Positions 24,923-37,104 of a stretch of 64,000 bases of DNA are shown here, piece after piece; the stretch's first letter is position 1; every line of letters begins with the position of its first letter. A model generated the notes under the pieces. It had not been told where the DNA came from and made no database searches. It was given only the letters and a program-made list of their open reading frames with translations. The position numbers were made by a program, and so were the translations under genes. Source of the stretch: Cryptomeria japonica (Eukaryota; Streptophyta; Pinopsida; Cupressales; Cupressaceae); assembly GCF_030272615.1 (NCBI RefSeq), contig NC_081406.1, positions 248,803,218 to 248,867,217 of the forward strand, given 5' to 3'.

Positions 24923-26047
24923 TGGTATCAGAGCTCCAGATCTGAAGATTCTTGTTTCCTATTTTTAGAGATTATTTGCATACACAACAAATAGTTTATC
25001 TTGGGTTAATTTGGAGCACACCATCAGTTCTAGAAGGCTCAAGAAAGTCAAAATCACCTTTATTTTTGCTGAAACTGGATACACAGAGTCCATTTTGCAA
25101 GGGTTTGAAGTTCTAAGCCTTACTCTGTTCCAAAGAGTACTTAAAAATTTGGAGCATTTTGGGTCCAAACGGACCTCACCATTGGTTTTAGAAGGCCTTT
25201 CAAACAAATTTTGATATTAAATTTTCCTATTTTGGGTGACAGGAGTATCTGAGGCAGTTTTTTTCTGTGTCAGTCGTATAGGTCGTACCATACGAAACCA
25301 AAAAAATAAAATCAAATTACAAATTTATTTTTTTTCGGTAGTTTTTGAGCCGCCAACAGGGCTAACCACCAATAGGCTCAAACTGCCAATGGTCACAGCC
25401 GTTGCTAGTGCAGACCACCACCAGCCTCAACAACTTTCAAATCATCAGCCACTAGTAGCAATCACTAGCTTCATCGCTACCCATCCCACTACTCCACCAC
25501 CACCCAGCCCAGACTACTCTGCCACCATCACTCAACCATGTCGCGACCTATGTTGGTCCGCCACTAGCCAACCACCTAGAGTCATCTTGAATTTATTAGC
25601 ACATTGGGTATTTTTTGCAATATCTGGAGCATATAGGGTCAAAATTAGGCAAACAAGATATCACCAGAAAGCTTTTTCCAAGAACGACCCAGAGATGGAG
25701 GTATTTTTTTCTATTTTTTTAATTTTGTAGGCTTTTTTTCCAATTGAATTTAGAAGTTGTTGTTTACACTCTTGGGGGCATATCTTGTGCATCTGGACTC
25801 TATTTATTGCAAACAAGATACCGTCGGAAAGATAATTTAGACCTCTATCTAGATCTTAGTTCCTTTTTTACAAATTTTTACTAGATTGTTGCCTCTTCCT
25901 TCTGAAGTCAACAGTTATTGTTCAAGTCCTATTATACCTTCCTATGATCCGAGCTCCACCATTCTTGTTCTCGGGGGAATTTTGTTCTAATTTTTGTGCT
26001 CTATAACTATATTTTTCTTGTCTCAGACCTATACTTTTTTGAGACTC
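24923..26047 (+). other. Array A unit 3 leader
   Basis: This is the least disturbed leader copy, running from the primer site (24923) to the Gag start. It contains a 164-codon open stretch (25236-25730) that is not kept open in units 1 and 2, so I treat it as non-coding. Confidence 0.7.
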
Positions 26048-27391
26048 ATGGAGAAAAGAAACATGCCTCTTCTTGCCACTTCTAATTTTCTCAAGTGGAA
26101 GTCTCACATGGAGATCACTCTTAAGATGTTGGGGTTGTATAGAGTCACCATGGGTATAGAACTCAAACCAATAGGTGTTGTAGAAAAGAGAAAATGATTC
26201 AACAGATGTGATGAGACTTTTGGCACTCTTTGCATGAGTATATCTCCTAATCTCTTGTTTCATGTTTAGTCTTGTAATACACTGCAAGAAGTTTGGGCAT
26301 AACCTGAGCTTTTATTTGGTTAGAAAGACACACTCAAGGGTTATCAGTTAGAGAATGAGTTGATATGTCTTAATCCTTCTGATTTTAACACAATCTAGGA
26401 CCTCTTCACAAATCTTAATTCCTTGAGGCTTCAGCTAAAGAAGTCTGGTATTGAGAAGAAAGATGACCAGTTGATCCTTTCTATTATTGCAAAGCTTGGT
26501 TTGAATTATTCTATCTTTGTTTCTTCCTTCTATGCTACAAAGGATGTCATGGGCTACAAGAACACAATGCCTTCTCTTGATGAGTTTTCCATTTAAATCA
26601 TGCGAGAGTAGTCCAAGTTCATTCAGATGGGTAAATCATGTGAAGGAAAGAAATAGAATTCAAAGACCATAGGGAAAGGAAAGGATTTCAGTTCACACAA
26701 CACCTCTAGTTCACCTTCTCCTAAGTGAGAATCATTAAAGAGACAAAGGCCTATTTGTGCTTATTGCAAAAAGATAGGACATGATGAGTCACATTTCCAT
26801 AAGAATAAGTATGATGGATATGAGAAACAAATTTCAGATTTTATAGCTCTTCTTGCACAGAGCAGCATTCCTTCTTCTTCTTCTGATAGGTCTTCTTATT
26901 CTCCTTCATTCTAGATAGATGGACAACCCAATGGAAAGGGTCATGCATTATGTGCAACCACTAGTCCACCCTCTTCTTGATGGCTACTGGATTCAGGTGC
27001 TTCACACCATATGGCATCTTCTCAAGATATTTTCTCATCTTTTAAGTCTTCTCCTACACCACACATATTGATTTGCAACAACATTGTTATAAAACTATGT
27101 GGAAAGGGTTCTATCGACATTGATGATGGTACTTTTAGTGATGTACATTATGTACCATCTTTGTCTACTAACCTTCTCTCTATTTATCAGATTACACACA
27201 GTGGGGCAAGGAAGACAGTTTATTTCACATAAGATTCAATGCACATCAGAGATAGTGAGATTGGAGACATTGTTGCCATAGGGATAGTTGATCATTCTTC
27301 TCGCTTGTACTCCTTTTCTCATTTTGGTCCACCTTCTCCATTATCTAAGAATAACCCCTTTTTTTCAAGAGATAAAGTTGAATTGAAGTAA
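26048..27391 (+). pseudogene. gag: Array A unit 3 Gag-protease
   Basis: This is the only copy without a later insertion. The ATG at 26048 opens MEKRNMPLLATSNFLKWKSH. It holds Gag, a knuckle remnant (ICAYCKKIGHDESHFHKNK, about 26753-26810), and the protease motif before ASHHMASSQDIF at about 27000-27030. The following NLLSIYQITHSG stretch is the usual sequence between protease and Gag-pre-integrase. The frame closes at the shared stop after ELK. Shared stops show that the copies descend from an already broken ancestor. Confidence 0.82.
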
Positions 27392-28069
27392 GGTCACTTG
27401 AACTTATGTGTTATTCTTGACACTAGTGTTGTGACTTATATACCTCCACCTCATGTTGAGTTTGCATCTGTTCAGTAGGATTCCTCTTTAGCACTGCCTA
27501 GAATTGTAGCTCCATGCATTGAGCCCACTATCATTATTGTTGAGGACATATTAGAGGATGTTCATTCCCTCTCAGATGACAGATTCAACACATTTGTTAT
27601 CCCGCCATCATTGGAGCTTCCTTTACTAGATCATCATGCATTCACCTTTGATCAGCATCCAAACCTTCTAGTTTTTCCTTACATATAGTTTTTTCCTCTT
27701 CTTTGTCTATTGACTTTGTTTCCTCCACATTGGAACCACATAAGTTTGATCATAGACACAAGGGTTCTATCATTCTAGGGGGGTTTTAGAGCCTTGATCC
27801 TCTCTCATGGGGGGATTGCTTAGGTTGATTGTACATATTTTCTTGAGAGAGTCTCTTGAGACATTAGTTACGCACTTTCTTTTTTGTTTGTCCTTTGGAG
27901 AGGAGGTTTGTTCCCATAGGGTTTTCTCCTTTGCTCTATTTTTGAGAAACTTGAATGTTTGTTCATGGGTACCTCATCAGGCTTTATGTCAGGACCCATC
28001 TTGCATTCATCTTTGTATGTTTTTTCGTACATATTTTTTTCCTCTCTCCCCAATTGTGTATTCAGGGGG
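27392..28069 (+). other. Array A unit 3 hinge and 3' tail
   Basis: The Pro-rich hinge remnant is followed directly by the non-coding tail and a polypurine tract (TTCAGGGGG, about 28061-28069). It confirms that nothing was lost to later insertions: the element simply lacks integrase and polymerase. Confidence 0.75.
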
Positions 28070-28551
28070 TGTTGAAGTAAATAATACATAGATTATTTAT
28101 TCACTTAATTGCATTAATTCACAAAAAAAATGATACCTTATTTAGTAATTAATTATTGGAATTTATTATTCAGTTAATTAATTAATTAGGGATTATTAAT
28201 TAATATATATCTCCATGCATAATGCAAACTAGTAAAAGCAAACTATGTTTAGATGTCGAAAGTTTCATGCATTTAATTAGTCTATTATGTTATTTGTGCA
28301 TACATGACTGATTCATGCATTCTATTTTGACTCTCGGTCTATCTTGGTATGGTTAGATTTAGGGTTTCTATCTTTAGAGTTAGATTTATTTATAAGGATG
28401 TCATATCCTTCATTGTAACTAAAGCAATTCAATCAATTTACTTGTTGTTGTCTTTAAATATTTTTATGTTCAATTTTCTTTGTTTGTGTGACAGATGTTC
28501 TTGCAAAAGATAACTGGGCTTGTGCGGATTCGCAATTCATAAATTCTAACA
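28070..28551 (+). repeat. Array A LTR 4
   Basis: Terminal LTR, TGTTGAAGTAAATAATAC to AAATTCTAACA. It is followed by AATAT (28552-28556), the right copy of the duplication seen before LTR 1. Confidence 0.88.
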
Positions 28552-28595
28552 AATATGACTATGAAATGCACCAAACTGATGCATACCAATGAAAC

Positions 28596-30408
28596 TTAGT
28601 TCCAATCAGGAGTGGCAATCACCCCTAGCTTCTCTCTAAGATACTCAAAAGTATCCTTAGGCAAAGGCTTCATGAAAATATCTAAATCTGCTCCTTTGTG
28701 GATACATATTCCAACCTGATTTCTTTTGCATTTACCTTCTCTCTCAGAAAATGAAACTTGATAGATATATGCTTAGTCTTTGAATGAAACACTGGATTCT
28801 TAGAAATTTTAGTAGCACTTGAATTATCACAGTAAATAGAAATAGTCTTATAATACACTACTCTAATATCCTTGAACATATTCTTCATCAACACAACCTG
28901 AGTATAATTGTTAGTAGCAACAATATAGTTTGCCTCTACAGTAGATAAATCAATTGAATCCTGCTTCTAACTCAACCATGAAACCAATATCTTACCCAAT
29001 AAAAATGCACCACCACTAGTACTCTTCCAATCATCAACATCTCCTACCCAATCAGCATCAATAAAGTCACTCAATGTAAAATCATTATCCTTAGGGTACC
29101 ATAAACCAAAAACAACAATTCCTTTCAAATATTTAAAAATTCTTTTAACAACAACAACATGAGATTCCTCAAGATCACCTTGAAATCTAGCAACAAGATA
29201 AACATCATTCATGATATCCAGTCTAGTCTAAGTCAAATATAGCAATCCATTAATCATAGATCTATATCTAGTCTGATTTTCTTTAGGGGAATCATCATCC
29301 TTAGTCAGCTTACATCTGGTCACCATAAGGGTACCAACTATCTTTGAATCATCTAATCCAAACTTCTTCAACATTTCCTTCACATAGTTTGACTGAGATA
29401 TGAACATACCTTTTTCTGACTAAGTAATTTGCAATCCTAAAGAGAATCTAATCTCACCAATCATAGACATCTCAAATTCATTCTACATTTCATCATCAAA
29501 CTTCTTGCACAAACTATCATTTCCTCAAAAAATATTATCTCATCAACAAAAACTTCAACAATCAAAATATTATCATTATCAATCTTGAAATAAAGATTAT
29601 TATCAGTAGTACCTTTATTCAATCCAAGCTTCAACAAATACTTATCCAATCTAGCATACCAAGTTTTGGGGGCTTGCTTCAATCCATACAATTCTTTCTT
29701 CAATCGGCAAATCATATCCTTTTCATCAGTCAACTAAAATCCATCTAGTTTCTCAATGTACACTTCCTCTTCCAACTCACCATTTAGAAATTTTGATTTG
29801 ACATTCATTTGATATACCTTGAAATCCCTATAAGCAACATAAGCAAGAAATAATCTTATAGCTTCAATTCTTGCCACTAGAGCAAAAGTCTCCTCAAAAT
29901 CAATTCCTTCCATCTATGAATATCCTTTACAAACATGTGTTGTTTTTTCCTAACAAATTCACCTTCCTCATTCAATTTAAACTAGAAAAACCATTTAGTT
30001 CCAATTAGATTTTTTTTATTTAAGTCTGGGTACCAGAATCCATGTATTATTCTTTTTAATATAATTCAATTCTTCTTCCATCATTTTTACCCAATGTTTA
30101 TCTTTACATCCTTAGGTTCAATCTTAGAAATCAAACAATACTCAACTTGATCTTCTACAATTCTTCTCCTAGTCTGAACACCCTTATTTTTATCTCCTAT
30201 GCTTTGACTTTCTGAATGATTTAATCTCACATACCTGGGAGTCCTAAGATTTTCTTGATTTTTAGACTCTTGTGTTCTTTCTTCTGCACTTGCACTATTT
30301 CCTTCTCCTTGAGTAACTAGATTCACCAGAGCAATCTGAACTTGGTTAAGGATCTAAAATTGCTTTCCTTTATCAGAACTATCATTCTGATCATCTAAAC
30401 CATATCTG
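28596..30408 (-). pseudogene. pol: C0 copia pol, C-terminal half (hinge, RT, RNase H)
   Basis: Reading from 30408 down: hinge (RTPRYVRLNHSES), then RT pieces ([20 protein letters not shown] at about 29620-29690; the catalytic region reads VEVFVDEIIF, with FVDD changed to FVDE). Next is an ADWVGDVDDWKSTSGGAF stretch near 29000-29050, and RNase H (ISIYCDNSSATKISKNPVFH at about 28780-28850). The reading ends with TAA at 28598-28596 after YLREKLGVIATPDWN. Several frame breaks and stops are present. It is the same family type as C1 and C2 but clearly diverged. Confidence 0.82.
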
Positions 30409-31468
30409 TGTAGGTCTCAGGGACAACTAAGAGGGGGGGGGGTGAATCAGTTGTCAAATAAATTCAAGCCAGTATCTTATTAACCAACTTAAAGCTTAGT
30501 ACCGATAAAACAATTAAGTATGCCAGTAAATAGTGTTAACAGAAAATTGTTTATACCAGTAAGAATTAATGTATGAAACATAAACATAAAGTCATCCACA
30601 ACACATGACACAAATATTTGTACGTGGAAACCCTGTAAGGGGAAAAACCACGGTGGGAAACCTTACCCACAATCAAATGATACTACTGCAGATAGTAAGT
30701 GTACAAAGAGGGGTCTGCACATGCAGAAAGGCCAATAGCCTAGAGCTCACTGCTCAATCATAGATGGGAGTCACACTGACTACAGTTGGATGGTTAAATC
30801 CAATGAGAATGTACTGCACAAAATAGAATCTTCATATGCTGGATTCAGTACTGGTGTAATGCTGATATGCTTCTACAAAAACCTAGCTTCACCTTCAAAT
30901 GATGTCTTCATGTATATCTCTGCTTGATCTTGCATATATCCTTCCTTAAATCTTTTTTGCATTCCACACTTGATCTTACAAATAAGATCTTACATTTATA
31001 CCATACCCTAAGACCAATTTTAGTAGGTCGGCTCTACAGGATATTACAATAAAAACATTTTACAAATAATAAAATATCTGATGCAATAACCGATTAAACA
31101 TGTTGGCTTAATGCATTTACAACAATAATAAATCATCTCCATAGTGTGCCATGCTGATTTGGAAAAGATAAACCTGTCGGTGTAACCCTAGATAACCTGG
31201 ACCTATTTGCTGGTAAAAGAAAATATGCAAATAAGAACATACCAATGATTATTACTTCAAAGTAAAGTGTCCACATGATGTCTTCGACATTACCAAGTGA
31301 CTTCCATGTCAATGCAGGTACCAGTGAACATTATATCCTACCAGTTAACCATATACTGATAATTGTTTGCACAGTTTACTGATTGCCAGTGAATGTTGTT
31401 GGATCTCCAAAGTAGGTGAATTTAGCAGGTGTTGAAATCAATGACAAAACCACACCAAAATACCAACA
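30409..31468 (-). repeat. C1 3' LTR
   Basis: 1060 bp. On plus it runs from TGTAGGTCTCAGGG to ACCAACA; on minus the start is TGTTGGTATTTTGGTGTGG. It contains a G run at about 30433-30442 near the end and a conserved GGGGAAAAACCACGGTGGG block. Confidence 0.9.
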
Positions 31469-31821
31469 ATCTCCCCCTTTGGCATTGATGGCAACACAAG
31501 ATGGAAAAACCATCAAAGTGCCAAAATAGAAATGCCAAGTACAAAAATTAACAATCTCCATTTCTCCCCCTGGGAGTAATATGTGTTTATACTAATCTCT
31601 CATACCAATCTCTCCTTAATGTTTTATCTCTCCCTAATGTTTTTCCATATATCTCTCCCCCTTTGACATCAAATGCCAAAGTCACAAAAAGTCAAGTTCA
31701 TACAAAATACCAACCAATTCAATATACCAACTACTCCCCTTGAGAAGTAGCTTCCTCATCAAATACCAGAATAGAAGTTTTGTCCATTTAATTCTGCCGG
31801 TTGATGACTATCATCAACTAT
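31469..31821 (-). other. C1 3' UTR with polypurine tract
   Basis: Non-coding stretch between the polyprotein stop and the 3' LTR. It is purine-rich on the minus strand (several GGGGGAGA blocks), and the tract next to the LTR is the expected plus-strand primer. Confidence 0.7.
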
Positions 31822-34800
31822 CTAAGTCTCTACCGATGGAGGTAAGACTCTAAGCTGATCTCTGAGATACTCAAAAGTTTCCTTAGGCAAAGGTTTTGTA
31901 AAAATATCTGCAAGCTGTTCTTTGGTATTCACATAAACCAGTTTTATCTCCTTTTCTTCAACTTTTTCCCTTAGAAAATTTAGTTTGATAAAAACATGTT
32001 TTGTTTTAGAATGTAATACTAGATTCTTAGATATATCAATTGCTGTAGTGTTATCACAATATATAGTAATAGGTTCCTTGCATTTTACCTTTATGTCTTT
32101 CAACATTTGCTTAAGCCAAAGTACCTGTGTACAGTTTGTTGTTGCTGCAACATATTCTGATTCTGCTATTGATAAATATGTAAAACTCTATTTCTTACTT
32201 AACCAAGAAACTAGTCTCTTTCCAAGAAAGAATGCTCCTCCAATGGTGCTTTTTCTATCATCCACATCTCCTACCCAATTTGCATCTGTGTATGCATATA
32301 AATCAAAATTTTCATCTTTAGGATACCATAATCCAAGATTTGTTGTGCCTTGTAAGTACTGGAAAATCCTTTTTACTGCTGATTCATGATATTCCCTAGG
32401 ATTACTATGAAATCTAGAAACTATACATACTGCATTCATAATATCAGGTCTGGTTTGTGTCAAATACAGTAAACCTCCTATCATAGATTTGTATCTAGTT
32501 TGATTGACATGTGTAAATTCATCCCTTTGAGATAATTTGTCATTTATAGTCATAGGTGTGCTTACCGGTTTAGAGTTTTCCATCCCAAATTTCTTAAGTA
32601 GTTCTTTCAAGTACTTAGATTGACTCAAAAATATGCCTTTATCAGTATGTAAAATCTGCAATCCTAAAAAGAATTTTATTTCTCCAATCATAGACATTTC
32701 AAATCCATGCTGCATTTTAAGAGAAAATTCTCTGCATAATCCATCTTCTCCTCCAAAGATTATATCATCAACAAATACTTCCATAATCAAGATGTCATCA
32801 TTAGTTATTTTTTAATATAAATTGATATCTGGATTTCCTTTTGTAAAACCAATTTTTAAAAGATACTTATCCAATCTTGCATACCAGGCTCTTGGAGCTT
32901 GTTTTAATCCATACAAAGCTTTTCTTAATCTACAAACCATATCATTGTCATCTATCAAAGAAAATCCATCAGGTTGTTCAATATAGACTTCCTCTTTAAG
33001 ATCTCCATTCAAAAATGTACATTTAATATCCATTTGATAAACTTTGTAATCCTTGTGAGCTACAAAGGCCAAAAATAATCTAACTGCCTCAATTCTAGCT
33101 ACCGGTGCAAAGGTTTCATTGTAATCAACTCCTTCTTTCTAAGAATATCCCTTACACACTAGTCTTTCTTTATTCCTGACAACCTTACCATCTTCATTGA
33201 GTTTGTTTCTGAATACCCATTTGGTTCCAATTACATTTTTATTTTTAGGTCGGGGAACTAATGTCCAAGTATTATTTTTCTCAATTTGTCCTAATTCTTC
33301 TTCCATAGCTTTAATCTAGAATTTATCTTCACATGCCACATTGATAGATAGTGGTTCAATTTGAGAAATAAGACATACCTCTTCATTTGCCAATCTTCCT
33401 CTTGTCATGACTCCTTTAAATTTGCTTCCAATTATCTAATCTTCAGAATGATTCAGTCTTACATACCAGGGTGTCTTAGTCTATTGTTGTTCTTCAATTA
33501 CTGTGGAATCCTCTGATGATACTGGAGTAACTGGATCATTATTTTGTACCGGTGGATTTACTGTTGGTTCATTTGTCATAATTTTTGTTACCGGTTCAGA
33601 GTCTATATACTTTGAAGTTCCTCTGAATTGTTCATCAATCTTTACATTTGTACTCTCAACAATTTTTTGTAATCTTTTATTAAAACATCTATAAGCTTTA
33701 CTCTTAGATGAATAACCAAGAAATATTCCTTCATCACTTCTAGGATCAAACTTGCCAATATACTCATCTTTTCTAATATAACATTTACTTCCAAAAATTC
33801 TGAAATACTTAAGAGTAGGAGTATTACCAAACCATAGTTCATGAGGGGTCTTACCAGTTTCACCTTTGATGTTAACTTTGTTGAATGTATAGACAGCAGT
33901 GCTTACTACCTATCTCCAGTACACATGTAGTAGATTTGCTTCCAATAACATACTTCTTGCTGCATCCAAAATAGTTTTGTTTTTCCTTTCAACAACTCCA
34001 TTCTTTTGTGGTGTCTGGGGTGCTGATAACTATCTTTTGATTCCATTTACTTCATAGAATGTATTAAAATCTCTAGATGTGAATTCTCCTCCTTGATCTG
34101 ATCTTAAACATTTAATTTTCTTACTGGTTTCATTTTCAACCATTGCTTTGAATAGTTTGAACTTCCCAAGTGCTTCTGATTTTTCACTGAGAAAAGTAAC
34201 CCAACACATTCTAGAATAATCATCAATGATTAGCATGAAATATCTATCACCTTGTAAGCTTTTAGTTCTAGCCAGACCACATAAATTAGTGTGGATTAAA
34301 TCAAGAGCATTATTGGATTTTTCTGGAATACTTTTGAAACTAGCTCTAACTTGTTTTCCAGATTGACATTCCTTGCAAATTGTATTATGAGGTTTCATAA
34401 TTTTAGGTAGATCTCTAACTGCCTTAGAAGTACTGATTTTTACCATGCAATCAAAATTTACATGACATAGTCTTTTATGCCATAGCCAACTTTCATCTAT
34501 ATGAGCAATTAAGCATGCCTTTTCACTATTATTCAAATGAAAGATATTACCTCTAGTTTGATTACCGGTTGCAATTTCCAAACCAGTTCTATTCATGATT
34601 TTGCATTTTCCATTTTTAAATTGTAACTAAAAACCTTTCTCAACTAATTGACCAACACTTAAAAGATTATGTTTTAATCCTTCAACATAGTAGACATTGT
34701 CAATGTTATGTTTGCCATCAAGAGATATTGAACCCTTACCTTTGATTGAACAGGCTTTGTCATCTCCGAATCTTACTAAACCTCCATTGTATTCTTGAAA

Positions 34801-35970
34801 GTTCAAGAATTTACCTTTGTCTCTAGTCATGTGATGTGAGCATCCTGAGTCAATAATCCATTCATCCTTTGATTCAACTTTAGCTGCTAGGGCTTGTTCT
34901 ACTGGTTGAGCAATAGGTACCAGTTGATCTTCTGTTATAGCAACAAAGACCCATCTGTTGTTTGCTGGGTCCTCATCAGAATCATCAGTCACACCTTCAT
35001 CAACAATGTAACAAGATTTATCTTTGTTTTTCTTAAATCTGTATCTCTGATATTCAGGATTAGGTTTGTATGTCCTTCTAGCTTCTTCTCTTAGTCTAGC
35101 ATGTCTATCAAGGCATCTTGAAGCCATATGACCAATCTTATTGCAGTTGAAACATTTAAAGGGTGCTTTACCTTCATACTTACTTCCAATGGGACCTTTT
35201 GGCATTTTTCTTGCAAATAGTGCTTCAAGTTCTTCAAGCTCTTCATTTCCTCGTTTCTTCAAGTTATCTTGCATAAAAGGCTCTCTAGTCTGATTTATCA
35301 AAAGGTGGAGCAGATGATGTTGATGCTTTGAAGGCCAAATCAGTTTTTATAGTAGCAACAGGACCAAATTCCTAAATTTCAAAAGCTGAAAGTTTTCCAA
35401 TCAATGTATCCCTAGTTACTGATGTATTAGGCATTGTTCTTAACTCATTAATAGCAATAACCTTCATCTTATATGCCGATGGCAAACCTCTTAAGATTTT
35501 TGAAACAATCTCATCTTCACTCAAGGTTCCTCCACAACATTTGATACCTAAAACAATTTCATTTACTCTTTCCATAAAAGCATAAATTCTTTCATCTTCT
35601 TCCATTTTCAGATGTTCATACTTGACTCAGAAGCTTTCAAGTTTTGCAATTTTGACTGTGGAATCCCCTTCATTCAGTGTTTCCAAATGATCCCAAATAG
35701 ATTTTGCAGTGGATCTATCTGATAATCCCATGATTTGTTGATCTGATAATGCACTCAAAAGTGCTTCTCTTGCTTTGCAATCATTTTTTTCATCTTTAGC
35801 TAAGTAATGGGAGCAGCCTGACTAGCTACAACAGCAGTATAACCATTCTTTGTAACTTCCCAGATGTCTTTACCAATGCAATTCAGATCTATCTCCATTC
35901 TAATTTTCCATATTCCATAGTTGGTTCCATCAAGTTTAGGACTATCCTTTCTGAAATAATTAGTAGACAT
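31822..35970 (-). pseudogene. gag-pol: C1 copia gag-pol polyprotein, multiple frame breaks
   Basis: The ATG at 35970 opens with MSTNYFRKDSPKLDGTNYGI, a copia Gag. In order: CCHC zinc knuckle CFNCNKIGHMASRC (about 35115-35160), protease WIIDSGCSHHMT (about 34830-34865), Gag-pre-integrase WLWHKRLCHVNFD, then the integrase core with DDYSRMCW, RSDQGGEFTS and GVVERKN. After a hinge comes RT with catalytic FVDDIIFGG (about 32745-32775) intact, then RNase H (TDANWVGDVDD, YCDNTTAIDISKN), ending at 31822. A one-base deletion in Gag near 35800 and about a dozen stops inactivate it. It is the most complete copia coding region in the window. Confidence 0.9.
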
Positions 35971-36013
35971 TGGATCTCCTCAAGTTGTTAAACTTCGACA
36001 AAAAAGAGGACTA

Positions 36014-36026
36014 GGCTCTGATACCA
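36014..36026 (-). other. C1 primer-binding site
   Basis: On the minus strand TGGTATCAGAGCC, complementary to initiator-methionine tRNA, one base after the 5' LTR. Confidence 0.85.
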
Positions 36027-36027
36027 A

Positions 36028-37096
36028 TCATAGGTCCCGGGGACAACTGAGAGGGGAGGGGGGGGGGGGGGTGAATCAATTGTCCAATAAATTCAAACCA
36101 AAATCTTATTAACCAACTTAATGCTTAGTACTGGTAAAATAGTTAAGTATGCTGGTAAACAGTGTTAACAGAAAATTGCTTATACCGGTAAGAATTAATG
36201 CATGAAACATAAACATAAAGTCATCCACAACACATGACACAAATATTTGTATGTGGAAACCATGTAAGGGGAAAAACCATGGTGGGAAACCTTACCCACA
36301 ATGAGATGATACTACTACAGATAGTAAGTGTACAAAGAGTGGTCTGCACATGCAGAAAGGCCAATAGCCTAGAGCTCACTACTCAATCATAGATGGGAGT
36401 CACTCTGACTATAGTTGGATGGTTAAATCCAATGAGAATGTACTGCACAAAATAGCATCTTCATATGCTGGATTCAGTACCAGTGTAATGCTGATATGCT
36501 TCTACAAAAACCTAGGTTCACCTTCAAATGATGTCTTCATGTATATCTCTGCTTGATCTCGCATATATCCTTCCTTAAATCTTTTTCACATTCCACACTT
36601 GATCTTACAAATAAGATCTTACATTTATACCATACCCTAAGATCAATTTTAGTAGGTCAGCTCTACAAGATATTAAAATAAAAACATTTTACAAATAATA
36701 TAATATCCAATGCAATAACCAATTAAACATGTCGGCTTAATGCATTTACACAATAATAAATCATCTCCATAGTGTGCCATGCTGATCTGGAAAAGATAAA
36801 CCTGTCGATGTAACCCTAGATAACTTGGACCTATTTGCCGATAAAAGCAAATATGCAAATAAGAACATACCAATGATTATTACTTCAAAGTAAAGTGTCC
36901 ACATGATGTCTTCGACATTACCAAGTGAATTCCATGTCAATGCAGGTACCGGTGAACATTATATCCTACTGGTTAACCATATACTGGTAACTATTTGCAC
37001 AGTTTACTGATTGCCGGTGAATGTTGCTAGATCTCCAAAGTAGGTGAATTTAGTAGGTGTTGACATCAATGACAAAACCATACCAAAATACCAACA
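36028..37096 (-). repeat. C1 5' LTR
   Basis: 1069 bp. The end nearest the interior is TCATAGGTCCC on plus, where TGTTAGGTCCC is expected, so the terminal dinucleotide has decayed. It contains an extended G run at about 36057-36071. Confidence 0.88.
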
Positions 37097-37104
37097 ATCT
37101 GGAG

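Larger units (their letters stand above)
5121..28551 (+). mobile_element. Array A: LTR-interior-LTR-interior-LTR-interior-LTR copia multimer
   Basis: Four directly repeated LTRs of about 480 bp (5121-5603, 19632-20111, 24440-24922, 28070-28551) alternate with three copies of the same interior. After removing later insertions the interiors are about 3.0, 3.1 and 3.1 kb. Each of the first three LTRs is followed by a primer-binding site and each of the last three is preceded by a purine tract. The only target duplication, AATAT, flanks the whole array (5116-5120 and 28552-28556). Interiors carry a leader, Gag, zinc knuckle, protease and a tail, but no integrase, RT or RNase H. All copies share premature stops. 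The best explanation is one insertion expanded by unequal LTR recombination, or integration of a multimer. Confidence 0.88.
30409..37096 (-). mobile_element. C1: near-complete Ty1/copia element
   Basis: LTRs at 30409-31468 (3') and 36028-37096 (5') flank a 4.6-kb interior in the order Gag, protease, integrase, RT, RNase H. The target duplication ATCTG is perfect (30404-30408 and 37097-37101). A methionine-tRNA primer site and a polypurine tract (CCAAAGGGGGAGATT on minus, beside 31469) are present. Scattered stops and frameshifts make it non-functional. It lies within C0 coding sequence, in the same orientation. Confidence 0.92.
4812..37104 (-). mobile_element. C0: old Ty1/copia element, host of most other insertions (discontinuous)
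   Basis: C0 survives as separate pieces: a 3' LTR stub (4812-4846), a 3' UTR (4847-5120), the C-terminal half of pol (28557-30408) and a few bases at 37102-37104. Removing array A (duplication AATAT at 5116-5120 and 28552-28556) and C1 (duplication ATCTG at 30404-30408 and 37097-37101) rejoins these pieces. The coding direction is minus throughout. Its 5' half is not seen in the window; it is probably beyond 64000 if G3 inserted into it. It is diverged from C1 and C2 and has many stops, so it is the oldest element here. Confidence 0.65.

Noticed and set aside
25236-25730. 164-codon ORF in the unit 3 leader
   Set aside because: The same region in units 1 and 2 is not open and contains frame breaks, so it is probably chance.
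5121-28551. Array A as three independent nested insertions or a satellite
   Set aside because: Internal LTRs lack target duplications and are shared between neighbouring units; three units of over 3 kb with LTR signals do not fit a satellite.
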